From Campylobacter concisus (GTDB taxonomy: Bacteria > Campylobacterota > Campylobacteria > Campylobacterales > Campylobacteraceae): 64,000 nucleotides of DNA. Below are positions 45,854 to 56,504 of the stretch, one piece after another. Each line of letters starts with the position of its first letter. Position 1 is the stretch's first letter. The stretch spans positions 1,054,001 through 1,118,000 of the forward strand of contig NZ_PIRO01000001.1 in the NCBI RefSeq assembly GCF_003048905.1. Direction: 5' to 3'. The translations under genes and the position numbers were made by a program. The notes beneath the pieces were generated by a model. That model did no database searches. It was not told the origin of the DNA and saw nothing but the letters and a program-made list of their open reading frames with translations.

Positions 45854-47381
45854 GGTCGTTAAATCCTATCTTTATTTGCTTAAGCATGATTTTGATCTCG
45901 GCAATTAGCAAGACCGTAAATAAAATAGCAAATAATATAAATGAAATTTTGACATTTGAGTCAGATAAATTTGTAGCTCCTACGCCAACGGTCATGAGAT
46001 CTTGTATCACCCAAGGCTGACGGCCGACCTCTGCTACTATCCAGCCAGCTTCAGCTGCGATGTAGCCAAGCGGTATGGTAAAGAGGCAGATCCACAAAAA
46101 TGCTCTTATGTTTTCAAATTTATATTTTCTTGAAAGATTTAGATAGAGCGTAATAGCAAAAAGAGCTATGAAGTAAGTGCCAAGTACAACCATGATATGG
46201 AAGCTATAAAATGTAAGCGCAACTGGTGGCACAGCCTCTTTTGCGTCTTTAAGATAGCCATATCCTAAGAAATTTAGGTTACTTTCTAAATTTGAAAGAG
46301 AAGTTTTCATTAGGCTCTCGTCATTTGCTTTTTTAGCCTCTTTGTAGTTTTTAAGAGCTTCGATAGCTACTTTGCCCTTTGCCATCTTCTCTTCTACGCT
46401 TATTAGATTGTGCTCGCTATTACCATAAAGTAGGTCGTTTATGCCTGGTGTAAATGAGTCAAGCTCTCTGTTTGCCATGATGCCAAGTGCGTAAGGTACC
46501 TTTATCTCAAGCAAAAAGGCATCGCTCTCGTCGCCAAGCTTTTTAGCTAGGTTTAAAATACCAGCGGCAACTAGACCAGCGTTTTTCTCGCCCTTATAAA
46601 GTCCCTCCATGGCTGCAAGCTTCATAGGCTGCTTTTGAGCTACAAAATATGCACTCTCATCGCCGCTAAGTAGTAAAAATGCTGAAGTGATAAGGCCAAA
46701 TGCGCTAGCAACGACGATGCTTTTTTTAGCTAGCAAGATGTGGCGTTTTTGGATCAAAAACCAGGCAGAAATTCCTATCACAAAAAGAGCCGAGATAGTG
46801 TAGCCGCTAGTTACTGTGTGTAAAAATTTGCTAATTCCAAGAGGATTTAGCGCAACTTCAAAGAAATTTTTCATCTCCATTCTTGCAGTATCTGGGTTAA
46901 ATTTCATGCCTATTGGGTATTGCATCCAGCCATTTGCGATCAAGATCCAAAGCGCGCTTAAATTTGAACCGATCGCGACAAGCCAAGTTGAAAGTAGGTG
47001 AAATTTCTTGCTGACTTTATCCCAGCCAAAAAACATAATGGCAAAAAATGTACTCTCCATGAAAAATGCGAGCAAGCCCTCAATCGCAAGAGGAGCACCG
47101 AAGATATCGCCGACAAACCAGCTATAATTCGCCCAGTTTGTACCAAACTCAAACTCCATGATGATGCCAGTAGCAACGCCGATAGCGAAATTTATACCAA
47201 AGAGCTTTAGCCAAAATTTCGTTATCTCAAGCCAGACTTTATCGCCGGTTTTAACATATATCGTCTCCATAATGGCGATGATAAAACTTAGCCCCAAAGT
47301 AAGTGGGACAAACAAAAAGTGGTAAATGGCAGTCAGCGCAAACTGAGCCCTAGACCAATCAACAAAATCCATCTCAGACAT
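45846..47381 (-). CDS. cydA: Cytochrome bd oxidase subunit I
   Basis: A 511-residue protein with the haem-ligand histidine and quinol loop of CydA. Landmarks are DWSRAQFALTAIYHFLFVPLTLG at the N-terminus, GTNWANYSWFVGDIFGAPLA and GWIVAEVGRQPWVIQDLMT. It holds haems b558, b595 and d. The Q-loop seems of the short kind. AAGGAATAAA, contributed by the end of the DUF4492 gene, is the ribosome site, so translation is coupled. Confidence 0.94.
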   Translation of the reverse strand: MSEMDFVDWSRAQFALTAIYHFLFVPLTLGLSFIIAIMETIYVKTGDKVWLEITKFWLKLFGINFAIGVATGIIMEFEFGTNWANYSWFVGDIFGAPLAIEGLLAFFMESTFFAIMFFGWDKVSKKFHLLSTWLVAIGSNLSALWILIANGWMQYPIGMKFNPDTARMEMKNFFEVALNPLGISKFLHTVTSGYTISALFVIGISAWFLIQKRHILLAKKSIVVASAFGLITSAFLLLSGDESAYFVAQKQPMKLAAMEGLYKGEKNAGLVAAGILNLAKKLGDESDAFLLEIKVPYALGIMANRELDSFTPGINDLLYGNSEHNLISVEEKMAKGKVAIEALKNYKEAKKANDESLMKTSLSNLESNLNFLGYGYLKDAKEAVPPVALTFYSFHIMVVLGTYFIALFAITLYLNLSRKYKFENIRAFLWICLFTIPLGYIAAEAGWIVAEVGRQPWVIQDLMTVGVGATNLSDSNVKISFILFAILFTVLLIAEIKIMLKQIKIGFNDHA

Positions 47382-47382
47382 T

Positions 47383-47598
47383 TTATTCCTTTATTAAATT
47401 ACGAATTACAAATTCGCTTTTTTCTTCGTCGGTTTGAAATTTAGTATTTAGAGTCTCGTTAAAGATGAAGGCTTTTAAAATTCCAAACATGATGATAAGC
47501 TTTATTATTATGAGAAGCCATAATTTTTTGCCTATTTTCATATTTTTAAAGCCGTCTATATATAAAGAGGCAATGATGTTTAGGTAGTTTTTTATCAT
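47383..47598 (-). CDS. DUF4492-like small membrane protein before cydA
   Basis: A 71-residue protein with a single membrane segment (about 24-46, KKLWLLIIIKLIIMFGILKAF) and the opening LNIIASLYIDGFKNMKIGKKL typical of DUF4492. This family usually precedes cydA in epsilonproteobacteria and Bacteroidetes and is thought to assist bd oxidase. The stop lies one base before the cydA ATG. Confidence 0.85.
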   Translation of the reverse strand: MIKNYLNIIASLYIDGFKNMKIGKKLWLLIIIKLIIMFGILKAFIFNETLNTKFQTDEEKSEFVIRNLIKE

Positions 47599-47681
47599 AG
47601 TTTGTGAAGTCTATAACAAAAAGACTTAAAGAATAATTTTTAAAATTTATACGATTAATGCCTTACTAAATATTTAAGGGG

Positions 47682-47687
47682 TATAAT
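47682..47687 (+). promoter_or_regulatory. -10 box for pyrG
   Basis: TATAAT in GGGGTATAATCCG, 36 bases before the ATG, with AAGGAAA at the ribosome site. The GG before the box and the CGC after it suggest a start near 47693. Confidence 0.7.
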
Positions 47688-47714
47688 CCGCAATTAAAAA
47701 ATAAATAAATTTAA

Positions 47715-49358
<1,644 letters not shown>

Positions 49359-49359
49359 A

Positions 49360-49381
49360 TTTAGAGCCATCTGGCTCTAAA
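49360..49381 (+). terminator. Terminator after pyrG
   Basis: A 10-bp perfect inverted repeat (TTTAGAGCCA / TGGCTCTAAA) with a small loop, followed by AATTCTTTT, directly behind the pyrG stop. Confidence 0.8.
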
Positions 49382-49461
49382 AATTCTTTTAAAATTTTGC
49401 TGTTTTATTCAATTATTTACCAAATAAATCCCACTTTTTTCTATAAATTTTTAAGAAAAAA

Positions 49462-50011
49462 ATGAAAACTCTAATTATCTTAGCACATCCTGATATCCAA
49501 AACTCGGTCATAAACAAGCGCCTGCTGCAAGAGGCCCTCAAAGAGCCGCAGCGCTTTAGCGTTCATGATTTAACGCAGGTTTACGCAGGCGGTGACATCG
49601 ACGCCGCGCACGAGCAAGAGCTCATCAGAGCCTACGACGCCCTCGTTTTGCAGTTTCCGCTTCACAACTTCTCCTGCCCTCCGATTTTAAAATCATGGAT
49701 CAACGCGGTGATGACGCACGGCTTTGCCTACGGACGCGGCGCAGACGGCATAGCGGGGCGCAGGTGGCTCTAGCCGTGACCGTAGGCATCAAAAAGAGCG
49801 ACTACGCCCGCAAGGACGCTATCATTTTAGCTTGCGCGAGGTTCTTACGCCGTTTGAACTTGCATTTAAATACTATTTTCACGCCGATTACCGTGACTTT
49901 TTCGCATTTTACGGTGCCGAGGAGACTCCTGGCGTGGACTACGTATCAAGCGACAGCGAAATAGAACGCGGCGCCAGAGAATATGCGGAGTTTTTGAGAA
50001 ATTTGGAGTAA
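49462..50011 (+). pseudogene. Frameshifted NAD(P)H oxidoreductase (flavodoxin fold), GC-rich
   Basis: The first 103 codons (LIILAHPDIQNSVINKRLL, LVLQFPLHNFSCPPILKSWI, VMTHGFAYG) are those of a KefF/MdaB-type quinone reductase. Around 49765 the frame ends prematurely, and a shifted frame continues with VALAVTVGIKKSDYARKD. A second shift near 49825 gives SLREVLTPFELAFKYYF and FFAFYGAEETPGVDYV to the TAA at 50009-50011. Two frameshifts thus inactivate it. Base composition is much richer in G+C than its neighbours, which suggests arrival from another species before decay. An intact relative with ordinary composition is at 36524-37084. Confidence 0.85.
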
Positions 50012-50213
50012 ATTTTTATAAAAATGGTTTAAATTTTCTGGTATAAACTATTTAAAATTTATAAATTTAATTGTATAAATTTTTGCTAATACTTAACTAT
50101 TTTTGGCGGGTTAAATTTGTAAAGACTATCAATTTAGCAAAGCTTTTAAGCTTGCCATTAGCCCTAAAATCCTACTTTCATTTAAAATTATAAGAAATTA
50201 AATTTCAAAAAGA

Positions 50214-50219
50214 TATAAT
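50214..50219 (+). promoter_or_regulatory. -10 box for the recJ transcript
   Basis: TATAAT in GATATAATCC, 33 bases before the 40-codon ORF and 145 before recJ. The rest of the gap 50012-50251 is AT-rich with no gene seen. Confidence 0.65.
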
Positions 50220-50251
50220 CCAAGCATTCAAAATAAAGACGAAAGATTGCG

Positions 50252-50374
50252 ATGAAAAAGAAGTATTTTTATAGCCAAATTTTTGGCAATATGGGTGTAA
50301 ATTTAAGTGAACAAGTGGCATTAAATAAAGTTGGTAAGTTCTTTAAAAATTCTTGCCAAAACCATGCTAAATAA
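50252..50374 (+). CDS. 40-codon upstream ORF overlapping the recJ start
   Basis: The ATG at 50252 is the first start behind the -10 box and opens 40 codons (MKKKYFYSQIFGNMGVNLSE then a basic end FFKNSCQNHAK). The stop (50372-50374) lies 11 bases inside recJ, in another frame. It may be a real small protein or a leader whose translation sets recJ expression. No family is recognised. The sequence shows no run of one codon as an amino-acid attenuator would. Confidence 0.5.
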   Translation: MKKKYFYSQIFGNMGVNLSEQVALNKVGKFFKNSCQNHAK

Positions 50375-51938
50375 AGAGGATATAAGGAATTTACTAGCGC
50401 ATAGATTTTGTAACGACATACATAAAAAAATTAGTGAAATTCCGACACCAAGCGCCTTAAAAGATATCTACAAAGGCGCTAATCGCATAAAAGAAGCGAT
50501 CGAGAAAAACGAGCGCATAGCCATTGTGGGCGATTATGATGTTGATGGTGTGGTTTCGAGCGTAATTTTGGCCGAGTTTTTTGATGATCTTGGCGTGAAA
50601 GACTACCTAGTAAAAATTCCAAATAGATTTAAAGATGGATATGGGCTAAATCCTGAGATAATAGACGAACTCTCAGCTGATGTAAGCCTGATTATCACCG
50701 TTGATAACGGCATCTCTGCAAACGATGCGGCCATTATCTGCAAAGAAAAAGGCATCGATCTTATTATCACTGATCATCACATGCCTCCAGCTGTTCTACC
50801 AGAAGCCTACGCTATCATCAATCCAAAACAAGAGGACTGCAACTTCCCAAATATCGAAATTTGCGGTGCTGAAGTGGCTTGGTATTTGGTTGGAGCGCTA
50901 AAGGATGTTTGCAAGCTAAACTACGATATGAGCAAGTTTTTAGAGCTTTTAGCCATCGCGATAATAGCTGATATGATGGAGCTAAGAGATATGAACAGGA
51001 TGCTTGTTCGCATGGGTATTTGTAAGCTAAATGCGTCTAAGCGTTCCGCATTTCACGCTATAAAAGAGTTTTATGGTAAGGAAAAATTTGAGTGCGATGA
51101 TATTAGCTTTCTTATAGCTCCACTTATAAACTCAGCCGGACGCATGGACGATGCAATGAATTCATTTAACTTTTTGCGTGCAAAGAGCATCGAAGAGGCT
51201 TACAACTACCTTGATACCATTATCGAATTTAACAACTCCAGAAAAGAGGAAGAGCGCCAACTCTTTGAATGCTCGCTAAAGGACGTAAAAGAAGACGATG
51301 AAGTCATCATCACTTGGGGAGAGCAGTGGCATGAGGGTGTGATAGGCATCGTAGCAAGCCGCCTTGCAAAGCACTTTGCAAAGCCAGCTATCGTCTTTAG
51401 CATCGATAAAGGTCGTGCAAAAGGTAGTGCTAGAAGTATTGGTAAGCTTGATATCTTATCTCTTATAGCAAGCCACGAAAATTTACTAACAAGCTACGGC
51501 GGTCACAAAGGAGCGGCTGGACTTACACTTGCGCCTGAAAATTTGGTGAAATTTAAAGAAGCAATAAATAAAAGTTGCTCATGCCTAAATATGCAAGAGT
51601 GCAAAAGCTCGGACGAGCTACTTGGTGACATAATGCCAAGCGAGATAGACTTTGAGCTGCTTGAAATTTTAGAATTTTATGAGCCATACGGACAGAAAAA
51701 CCCTCGTCCGGTCTTTAAGATAAAAAATGCTCTTGTTAAAAACGAAAGACTTATAGGAAGAGATCAAAATCACCTAAAGCTCATCTTGCAAAAGGATAAT
51801 AAAACACTTGAGGCTCTATTTTTTAACTTTACGAAACACGCTAGAGTGGGCGAGATGATAGATATTATCTTTTGTATATCAAAAAATTCATTCCGCGGAC
51901 TTGTTACCCCACAGCTACTCATAAAAGAGATTTTATAA
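50364..51938 (+). CDS. recJ: Single-strand-specific 5'-3' exonuclease RecJ
   Basis: About 524 residues: DHH domain (IVGDYDVDGVVSS, TVDNGIS, TDHHMPP), DHHA1 domain (LTSYGGHKGAAGLTL) and C-terminal OB part. It degrades single strands in recombination and mismatch repair. The start ATG at 50364 (LNKEDIRNLLAHRF) is chosen by family length; an in-frame TTG 33 bases upstream lies inside the small upstream ORF. A ribosome site of its own is not strong, which supports translational coupling. Confidence 0.93.
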   Translation: MLNKEDIRNLLAHRFCNDIHKKISEIPTPSALKDIYKGANRIKEAIEKNERIAIVGDYDVDGVVSSVILAEFFDDLGVKDYLVKIPNRFKDGYGLNPEIIDELSADVSLIITVDNGISANDAAIICKEKGIDLIITDHHMPPAVLPEAYAIINPKQEDCNFPNIEICGAEVAWYLVGALKDVCKLNYDMSKFLELLAIAIIADMMELRDMNRMLVRMGICKLNASKRSAFHAIKEFYGKEKFECDDISFLIAPLINSAGRMDDAMNSFNFLRAKSIEEAYNYLDTIIEFNNSRKEEERQLFECSLKDVKEDDEVIITWGEQWHEGVIGIVASRLAKHFAKPAIVFSIDKGRAKGSARSIGKLDILSLIASHENLLTSYGGHKGAAGLTLAPENLVKFKEAINKSCSCLNMQECKSSDELLGDIMPSEIDFELLEILEFYEPYGQKNPRPVFKIKNALVKNERLIGRDQNHLKLILQKDNKTLEALFFNFTKHARVGEMIDIIFCISKNSFRGLVTPQLLIKEIL

Positions 51939-51943
51939 ATTTT

Positions 51944-51995
51944 ATCTCGGTTTTATAATGCTAAAATTTTAATGAAACCGAGATTGCTTCGGTTT
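51944..51995 (+). terminator. Hairpin array after recJ
   Basis: ATCTCGGTTT (51944-51953), AAACCGAGAT (51975-51984) and TCGGTTT (51989-51995) are three arms of which the middle one can pair with either side. The second pairing gives a 7-bp stem with a T-rich tail, a plain terminator; the first gives a longer stem with a 21-base loop. It ends recJ transcription and precedes the AT-rich promoter region of the TonB receptor gene. Confidence 0.6.
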
Positions 51996-52163
51996 AATTC
52001 ACCAAAATCGTTTCTTTATATATTTAATGCAGTCCAACTAAAATAATACTATTTGAGCTAATTTTCTGTATTGTAAAATTAATGTTATATAAATATTTAT
52101 ACTTTATTTAAGTTTATTTTTGCCTTAATTTTAATTTTAAATATTAATTTCATAGGACTAAAC

Positions 52164-54161
52164 ATGAAAATTTCTTACGTTTTAGCATTTGCTTTAGTAC
52201 CAAATTTAATGCTTGGTGCTGAAGAAACGATAGACCTGGCTCCGGTTACCGTTTCCGCAAAGATACAAAAGTCTGTTCTTGACGAACCGACAAAGGCCCA
52301 AATAGTCGGCAAGGTCGCGATACTGGAAAACAGCGATATCGCCAAATCGCTTTTAAATTTGAGCGGCTTTACGATGGAGCGCAAGGGCGGAGGCGGCAGC
52401 GAGGTTTATTACCGCTCGCAGACGGCGGCTAGATTGCCGGTACTAATCGACGGTAGCACGCTAAATGGGGGCTGCGGCATGCGCATGGATACGCCCATCA
52501 CCTACATCTCGGCGCAAAATTATAGCTCGGTTCGCATCGTAAAAGGCCCGCAAGACGTCAGATACGGCGCGCTCATTAGTGGCGGTATATTTTTCGATAG
52601 AGAGATAGCAAGGCTGTCAAAACCGAGCTTCGGAGGAAACGTAAGCGTGCTGGGAGGTAGTTTTAGAAGATTTGAAACTGCCGCGGACGTAGCGGCGGGC
52701 AACGAGCTGGGCAGCTTAGAGATTTCCGGAGGACACTACCAGAGCGGCGATTATAAAAGCGGCGACGGACAGAAAATGCATACGCACTATAAACGCAACA
52801 GCGTCTCAATCGTAGGTACGCTAACGCCCACAGATACTACCGCCTTGCAGTTAAGTGCGGATCTAGGCGATGGCGAAGCGGCGTATGCCGATAGGATGAG
52901 GGACGGCGTGCAGTTTGACCGTAAATCTTTCGGGCTAAAATTCGAACAAGACGTCGGCGAGCACAGGATTAGACTAAGCTCATACTATCATCAAATCGAT
53001 CACATAATGGACAACTTTACTATGCGTCCGGTGGTGCCGGGCGTTGGACGCGGCAAGGGATATAGCATCAGTCACCCGATACGCGATATGTACGGCTTTA
53101 AGCTAGAAGGCGAGTTAAATTTCGATAATCTAACCAGCTTCATCGGCGCGGGATACTCTCAAGATACGTTTAAATGGCGAGGCGCAGGAAGCGGTATGGC
53201 GGGCGTATCTAAAGCCGAAATGGACGCCGCCGTATCAAAGCCCCACGTAAAAGAGCGCAAGGTAACGTATAAAACGATATACACTCAAAACGAATACGTT
53301 CTTGAAAACGACTACGGGCTTTTTGGCGGACTTAGGCTGGACGCGGGCGAGAGAAAACTGTTAAAAACGCATAAGAGCAGAAAAGAAAATTTATTCTCAG
53401 GCTTTTTTAGATACGAAAAATATCTGCAAAATTTAACGCTCTACGCAGGACTAGGCCACGCACAAAGGTTGCCAGATCACTGGGAAACGAGTAAAGACGA
53501 TAATCTTAAGCTAAATAAAGAAAGAAATACGCAACTAGACTTTGGCACCGTGCTAAAAGATAAAAACTACGAACTAAACGCAAATTTCTTTGTCTCTAAG
53601 ATGGATGATTACATAATGATAAAATATAGTCCTATGGGCATGTCATCAAACGTATTTAATACCGATGCCTTGCTATACGGCGGCGAGATCGAGGGCACTA
53701 CGCTGCTAGCCGATATGTTTAGGCTGGGGGCGGGCGTATCCTATGTCTACGGCAAGGTGACTAAAAACGCGGGTGGCTTAAAAGACGGCGACGCGCTGCC
53801 TAAGGTTTCGCCTCTAGCGTTTAAGCTAAGCGCGGGGCTAGAAAAACCCGACTGGTTCGTCAAAGCCGACTTCTACACTAACGCGTCGCAAAACCGCGCG
53901 CAAAAAGGCTACGGCGACGTGGGCGGCATGGACCTGGGTAAGAGCGATAGCTTTTGGACGCTGGGGCTAAGCGCGGGCTATAAATATAAAAATTATCAAT
54001 TCTTGCTAGCGGCGGAGAACCTAAACGACGCCAAATACGCCTATCATAACTCAAAAGGCGGCTACGGCGGCGGTATCGCAGGATATGAGACTATCCCGAA
54101 TGGCACGAGACTTTATGAGCCTGGCAGAAGCTTTTGGGCAAAATTTAAGGTACATTTTTAG
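52164..54161 (+). CDS. TonB-dependent outer-membrane receptor, OprC/NosA (copper) type
   Basis: A 665-residue receptor: signal peptide (about 1-18), a TonB-box-like APVTVSA near 26, plug domain (about 35-160) and 22-strand barrel ending in FKVHF with a terminal phenylalanine. In the plug, GGCGMRMDTPITYI (about 100-113) strongly resembles the CGxRMDPPTAYI segment of the copper receptors OprC and NosA. Codons are markedly richer in G+C than in flanking genes, suggesting transfer from a higher-GC relative. It stands alone between terminators, without transporter genes. Copper is the best guess as cargo. Confidence 0.82.
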   Translation: MKISYVLAFALVPNLMLGAEETIDLAPVTVSAKIQKSVLDEPTKAQIVGKVAILENSDIAKSLLNLSGFTMERKGGGGSEVYYRSQTAARLPVLIDGSTLNGGCGMRMDTPITYISAQNYSSVRIVKGPQDVRYGALISGGIFFDREIARLSKPSFGGNVSVLGGSFRRFETAADVAAGNELGSLEISGGHYQSGDYKSGDGQKMHTHYKRNSVSIVGTLTPTDTTALQLSADLGDGEAAYADRMRDGVQFDRKSFGLKFEQDVGEHRIRLSSYYHQIDHIMDNFTMRPVVPGVGRGKGYSISHPIRDMYGFKLEGELNFDNLTSFIGAGYSQDTFKWRGAGSGMAGVSKAEMDAAVSKPHVKERKVTYKTIYTQNEYVLENDYGLFGGLRLDAGERKLLKTHKSRKENLFSGFFRYEKYLQNLTLYAGLGHAQRLPDHWETSKDDNLKLNKERNTQLDFGTVLKDKNYELNANFFVSKMDDYIMIKYSPMGMSSNVFNTDALLYGGEIEGTTLLADMFRLGAGVSYVYGKVTKNAGGLKDGDALPKVSPLAFKLSAGLEKPDWFVKADFYTNASQNRAQKGYGDVGGMDLGKSDSFWTLGLSAGYKYKNYQFLLAAENLNDAKYAYHNSKGGYGGGIAGYETIPNGTRLYEPGRSFWAKFKVHF

Positions 54162-54180
54162 GACGTAACTTAATAAATTT

Positions 54181-54220
54181 GGCATGGCTGTGGGCTTAGG
54201 ATTTGCCCTAAAGCCGTGCT
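54181..54220 (+). terminator. Terminator after the TonB receptor
   Basis: An imperfect stem: GCATGGCT with AGCCGTGC (one G-T pair) outside and TTAGG with CCTAA inside, about 20 bases after the stop. The following sequence (AAATTTAAG) is only moderately T-rich. The rest of the gap to 54423 is AT-rich with no gene seen. Confidence 0.5.
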
Positions 54221-54423
54221 AAATTTAAGTATTTTTGCTCTTACCTTCTTAATAATACTCACACTTACTATATTTACTATTAGTAATAAATTGGCACTTG
54301 GTATAAAATTTCTTATTAAATTTTAAAGCCAAAGGATGATTAAAATAGGGCTTTATTAAATTTAAATTTTATATAGATTAAAAGCTTAGATGTAAAATTT
54401 CAGAAATTTTTTAAAGGAGAGGT

Positions 54424-55008
54424 ATGAAAAATTTACTTGTAAAATCAAGCTTGATTCTAGCTTTGGTAAGCTCAGCTGCACTAGCTCAAGGTGCATTTGT
54501 TGGTGGTGAAGGTGATTATTCGTTTAACTCAAAAATCAAAACAAAAAACATAGCAAACAGTGAGAGAAATAACTTCAAAAAAGGTCACTATGGTCTTGGC
54601 TTTTATGGCGGTTATGATTTTGACAACTATAGAGCTTATGGTGGTTATTATTATGACTTTAAAGCTAGGAAAAATGCTGGTGAATCAGATGCAAAATGGA
54701 GTAAGCATAAATTTTTAGGCGGCGTTGATTATACGCCAAGCATCACTGAAAATTTTAAAGCCGTTCTTGGCGGATACACAGGTCTTGGCTACTTGAGCGT
54801 TAGAGAGAGATTTAATAACGAAACAAGTAAGAAAAATTTCAAAGGCTTGCTAGTTGGCGCAAAAGCGGGCGGTATCTACTCATTTGATGAACATAACGCG
54901 ATCGAGTTTGGCTTAAAAGCTGATAAGACTTTTTATAAGAAAAATAGCGGAGCTCAGCTAAGAGATACGACTATAGGAATTTATACAGGCTATACTTATA
55001 AATTCTAA
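54424..55008 (+). CDS. Small outer-membrane beta-barrel protein
   Basis: 194 residues with a signal peptide (about 1-21, VSSAALAQG) and alternating aromatic-glycine strands (YGLGFYGGYDFDNYRAYGGYYY) ending in GYTYKF, the pattern of eight-stranded barrels (OmpX/OmpA-like fold). The function is unknown. The AAAGGAGAGG ribosome site is strong, which suggests high expression. Confidence 0.75.
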   Translation: MKNLLVKSSLILALVSSAALAQGAFVGGEGDYSFNSKIKTKNIANSERNNFKKGHYGLGFYGGYDFDNYRAYGGYYYDFKARKNAGESDAKWSKHKFLGGVDYTPSITENFKAVLGGYTGLGYLSVRERFNNETSKKNFKGLLVGAKAGGIYSFDEHNAIEFGLKADKTFYKKNSGAQLRDTTIGIYTGYTYKF

Positions 55009-55013
55009 CATTT

Positions 55014-55040
55014 AGGCAAGGCTTAGCTTTGCCTTATTTT
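55014..55040 (+). terminator. Terminator after the barrel gene
   Basis: AGGCAAGGC (55014-55022) and GCTTTGCCT (55026-55034) pair over nine bases with one G-T, followed by TATTTT. It lies between two converging genes. Confidence 0.75.
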
Positions 55041-55043
55041 GGG

Positions 55044-55676
55044 CTACTCTCTACCTTCAAGAAGTGGCACAAAAAGGCACTCATCCAAGTACTCTTTTTC
55101 TAAATTTCCATCTTTATCTTTTTTAAATTTAGCGATAAATTGCTTGCCATCTTTCTTCATTGGAGCTACTAAAATTCCACCATTTTTAAGCTGCTTAAAT
55201 AAATTTGGCGAGATCTCATCAGCAGCTGCCGAGAGCAAGATACGATCAAATGGTGCATAGCTTCGCCAGCCATTGTTGCCGTCATCATATCTTACATGCA
55301 CGTTTTTTATTTTTAGTGCATCAAAGCGTTTTTTCGCCTCCATGGCTAGTTTCTCTATTCGCTCGACACTAAAAATTCTATGTGCAAGTTTGCTTAAAAT
55401 AGCTGCTTGATAGCCACTACCGCAGCCTATCTCTAGGATGTTATCCATATTTTCACACTCTAGTGCCATTGTCATCTTTGCCACAGTTAGCGGCGAGCTG
55501 ATCCATTGATTTCCCAGTATGGGCTGCGCGTCAAGTTTATAAGCATGTGCAGTAATTGGTACAAAAATTTCACGCTCAGTAGTGGCTATCGCATCGAACA
55601 AAAGCGGACTTAGCGTGATCTCGTCGGCTATATCGCTAGCTAAATTTTGGCATTTTATCGCTTCTAATTGGGTCAA
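55044..55676 (-). CDS. pcm: Protein-L-isoaspartate O-methyltransferase
   Basis: About 210 residues, repairing isoaspartyl damage with SAM. ILEIGCGSGYQAAILSKL is the SAM motif and AYKLDAQPILGNQWISSP the substrate segment. I prefer the TTG at 55676 (TQLEAIKCQNLASDI), with AGGATAG upstream, over a TTG six codons earlier whose context is poor. It ends the minus-strand run with nrdB, and I recall pcm near nrdB in C. jejuni too. Confidence 0.9.
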   Translation of the reverse strand: MTQLEAIKCQNLASDIADEITLSPLLFDAIATTEREIFVPITAHAYKLDAQPILGNQWISSPLTVAKMTMALECENMDNILEIGCGSGYQAAILSKLAHRIFSVERIEKLAMEAKKRFDALKIKNVHVRYDDGNNGWRSYAPFDRILLSAAADEISPNLFKQLKNGGILVAPMKKDGKQFIAKFKKDKDGNLEKEYLDECLFVPLLEGRE

Positions 55677-55736
55677 AATTTCTATCCTAAACAAATTTTA
55701 AATCATTATTATACGATTTAAAGCTTATCTTAAAAT

Positions 55737-56504
55737 TTATAAAAGCCCTAAATTTTTCTTTATCTGTGTGATCAAATTTGCGTCAAAAACCGCGCTTGCT
55801 TCTAGCGTGCCATCTGGCAAAAAGACCCCGGCGGTCTCAAGATCAAGCGAGCTTGAGATCATTACGTAGCAGTTATTTGCGATGGCTAGTGCCTTGCAAA
55901 GGCCAAGGTAGGCGTCCTTTCTAGCCTTGCCCCACATGGCTGGCACCATGATGATGTCACACCCCTTTAACTTTGCCCAAAGCCTGCTATCACGCAGCTC
56001 AAAGCATATCAGCACGCCAAGCTTTAGCCCTTTAAATGTAAATGCATTTATATCGCTCACTTCGCCAGCAGCAAAGATCTCATGCTCTAAATTTGGCCTA
56101 AAAAGCTCAGCCTTAAACTGCGAATGAAAGACATTGCTTGAGTTAAGAAGTAAAAATTCGTTATAAATTTTTGGTTGGTGCGGATTTAAATTTGAAATTT
56201 GAGCGAGCCCTGCGCTTTTGTTTAGGCTATTAAGGTGCGTAAAACCAAGAAATTTATCTGGGCTAAGCGCCTCTTGCAAGCGCTCAAGCAGCATCGCATC
56301 AAAGCTGCCTATCATGCCACCAAGCATCGCTTTGTTCGCCCCTGCAAAAAAGCCGTCAAAGTCGTAGCCACTGATGCAAAGCTCACTTGCAAGAATGAGT
56401 GAATTTTCAGGTGCAGCCTCAACTAAATTTGCAAGCTCTTCTAGCCGCTCGGTAGCATTTTTTGCCTTTAAAGTTAGGCTTATTAGGTTTAAATTTTCGC
56501 TCAT
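55737..56504 (-). CDS. Carbon-nitrogen hydrolase (nitrilase superfamily)
   Basis: A 255-residue hydrolase. The glutamate in ILASELCISGYDFDG (Glu41), the lysine in FHSQFKAELFRP and the nucleophile cysteine in LGVLICFELRDSR form the expected triad. Substrates in this family include amides such as omega-amidase or N-carbamoyl compounds; which one is not visible. The start comes one base after the stop of the lipoprotein gene, so they are co-transcribed. Confidence 0.85.
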   Translation of the reverse strand: MSENLNLISLTLKAKNATERLEELANLVEAAPENSLILASELCISGYDFDGFFAGANKAMLGGMIGSFDAMLLERLQEALSPDKFLGFTHLNSLNKSAGLAQISNLNPHQPKIYNEFLLLNSSNVFHSQFKAELFRPNLEHEIFAAGEVSDINAFTFKGLKLGVLICFELRDSRLWAKLKGCDIIMVPAMWGKARKDAYLGLCKALAIANNCYVMISSSLDLETAGVFLPDGTLEASAVFDANLITQIKKNLGLL

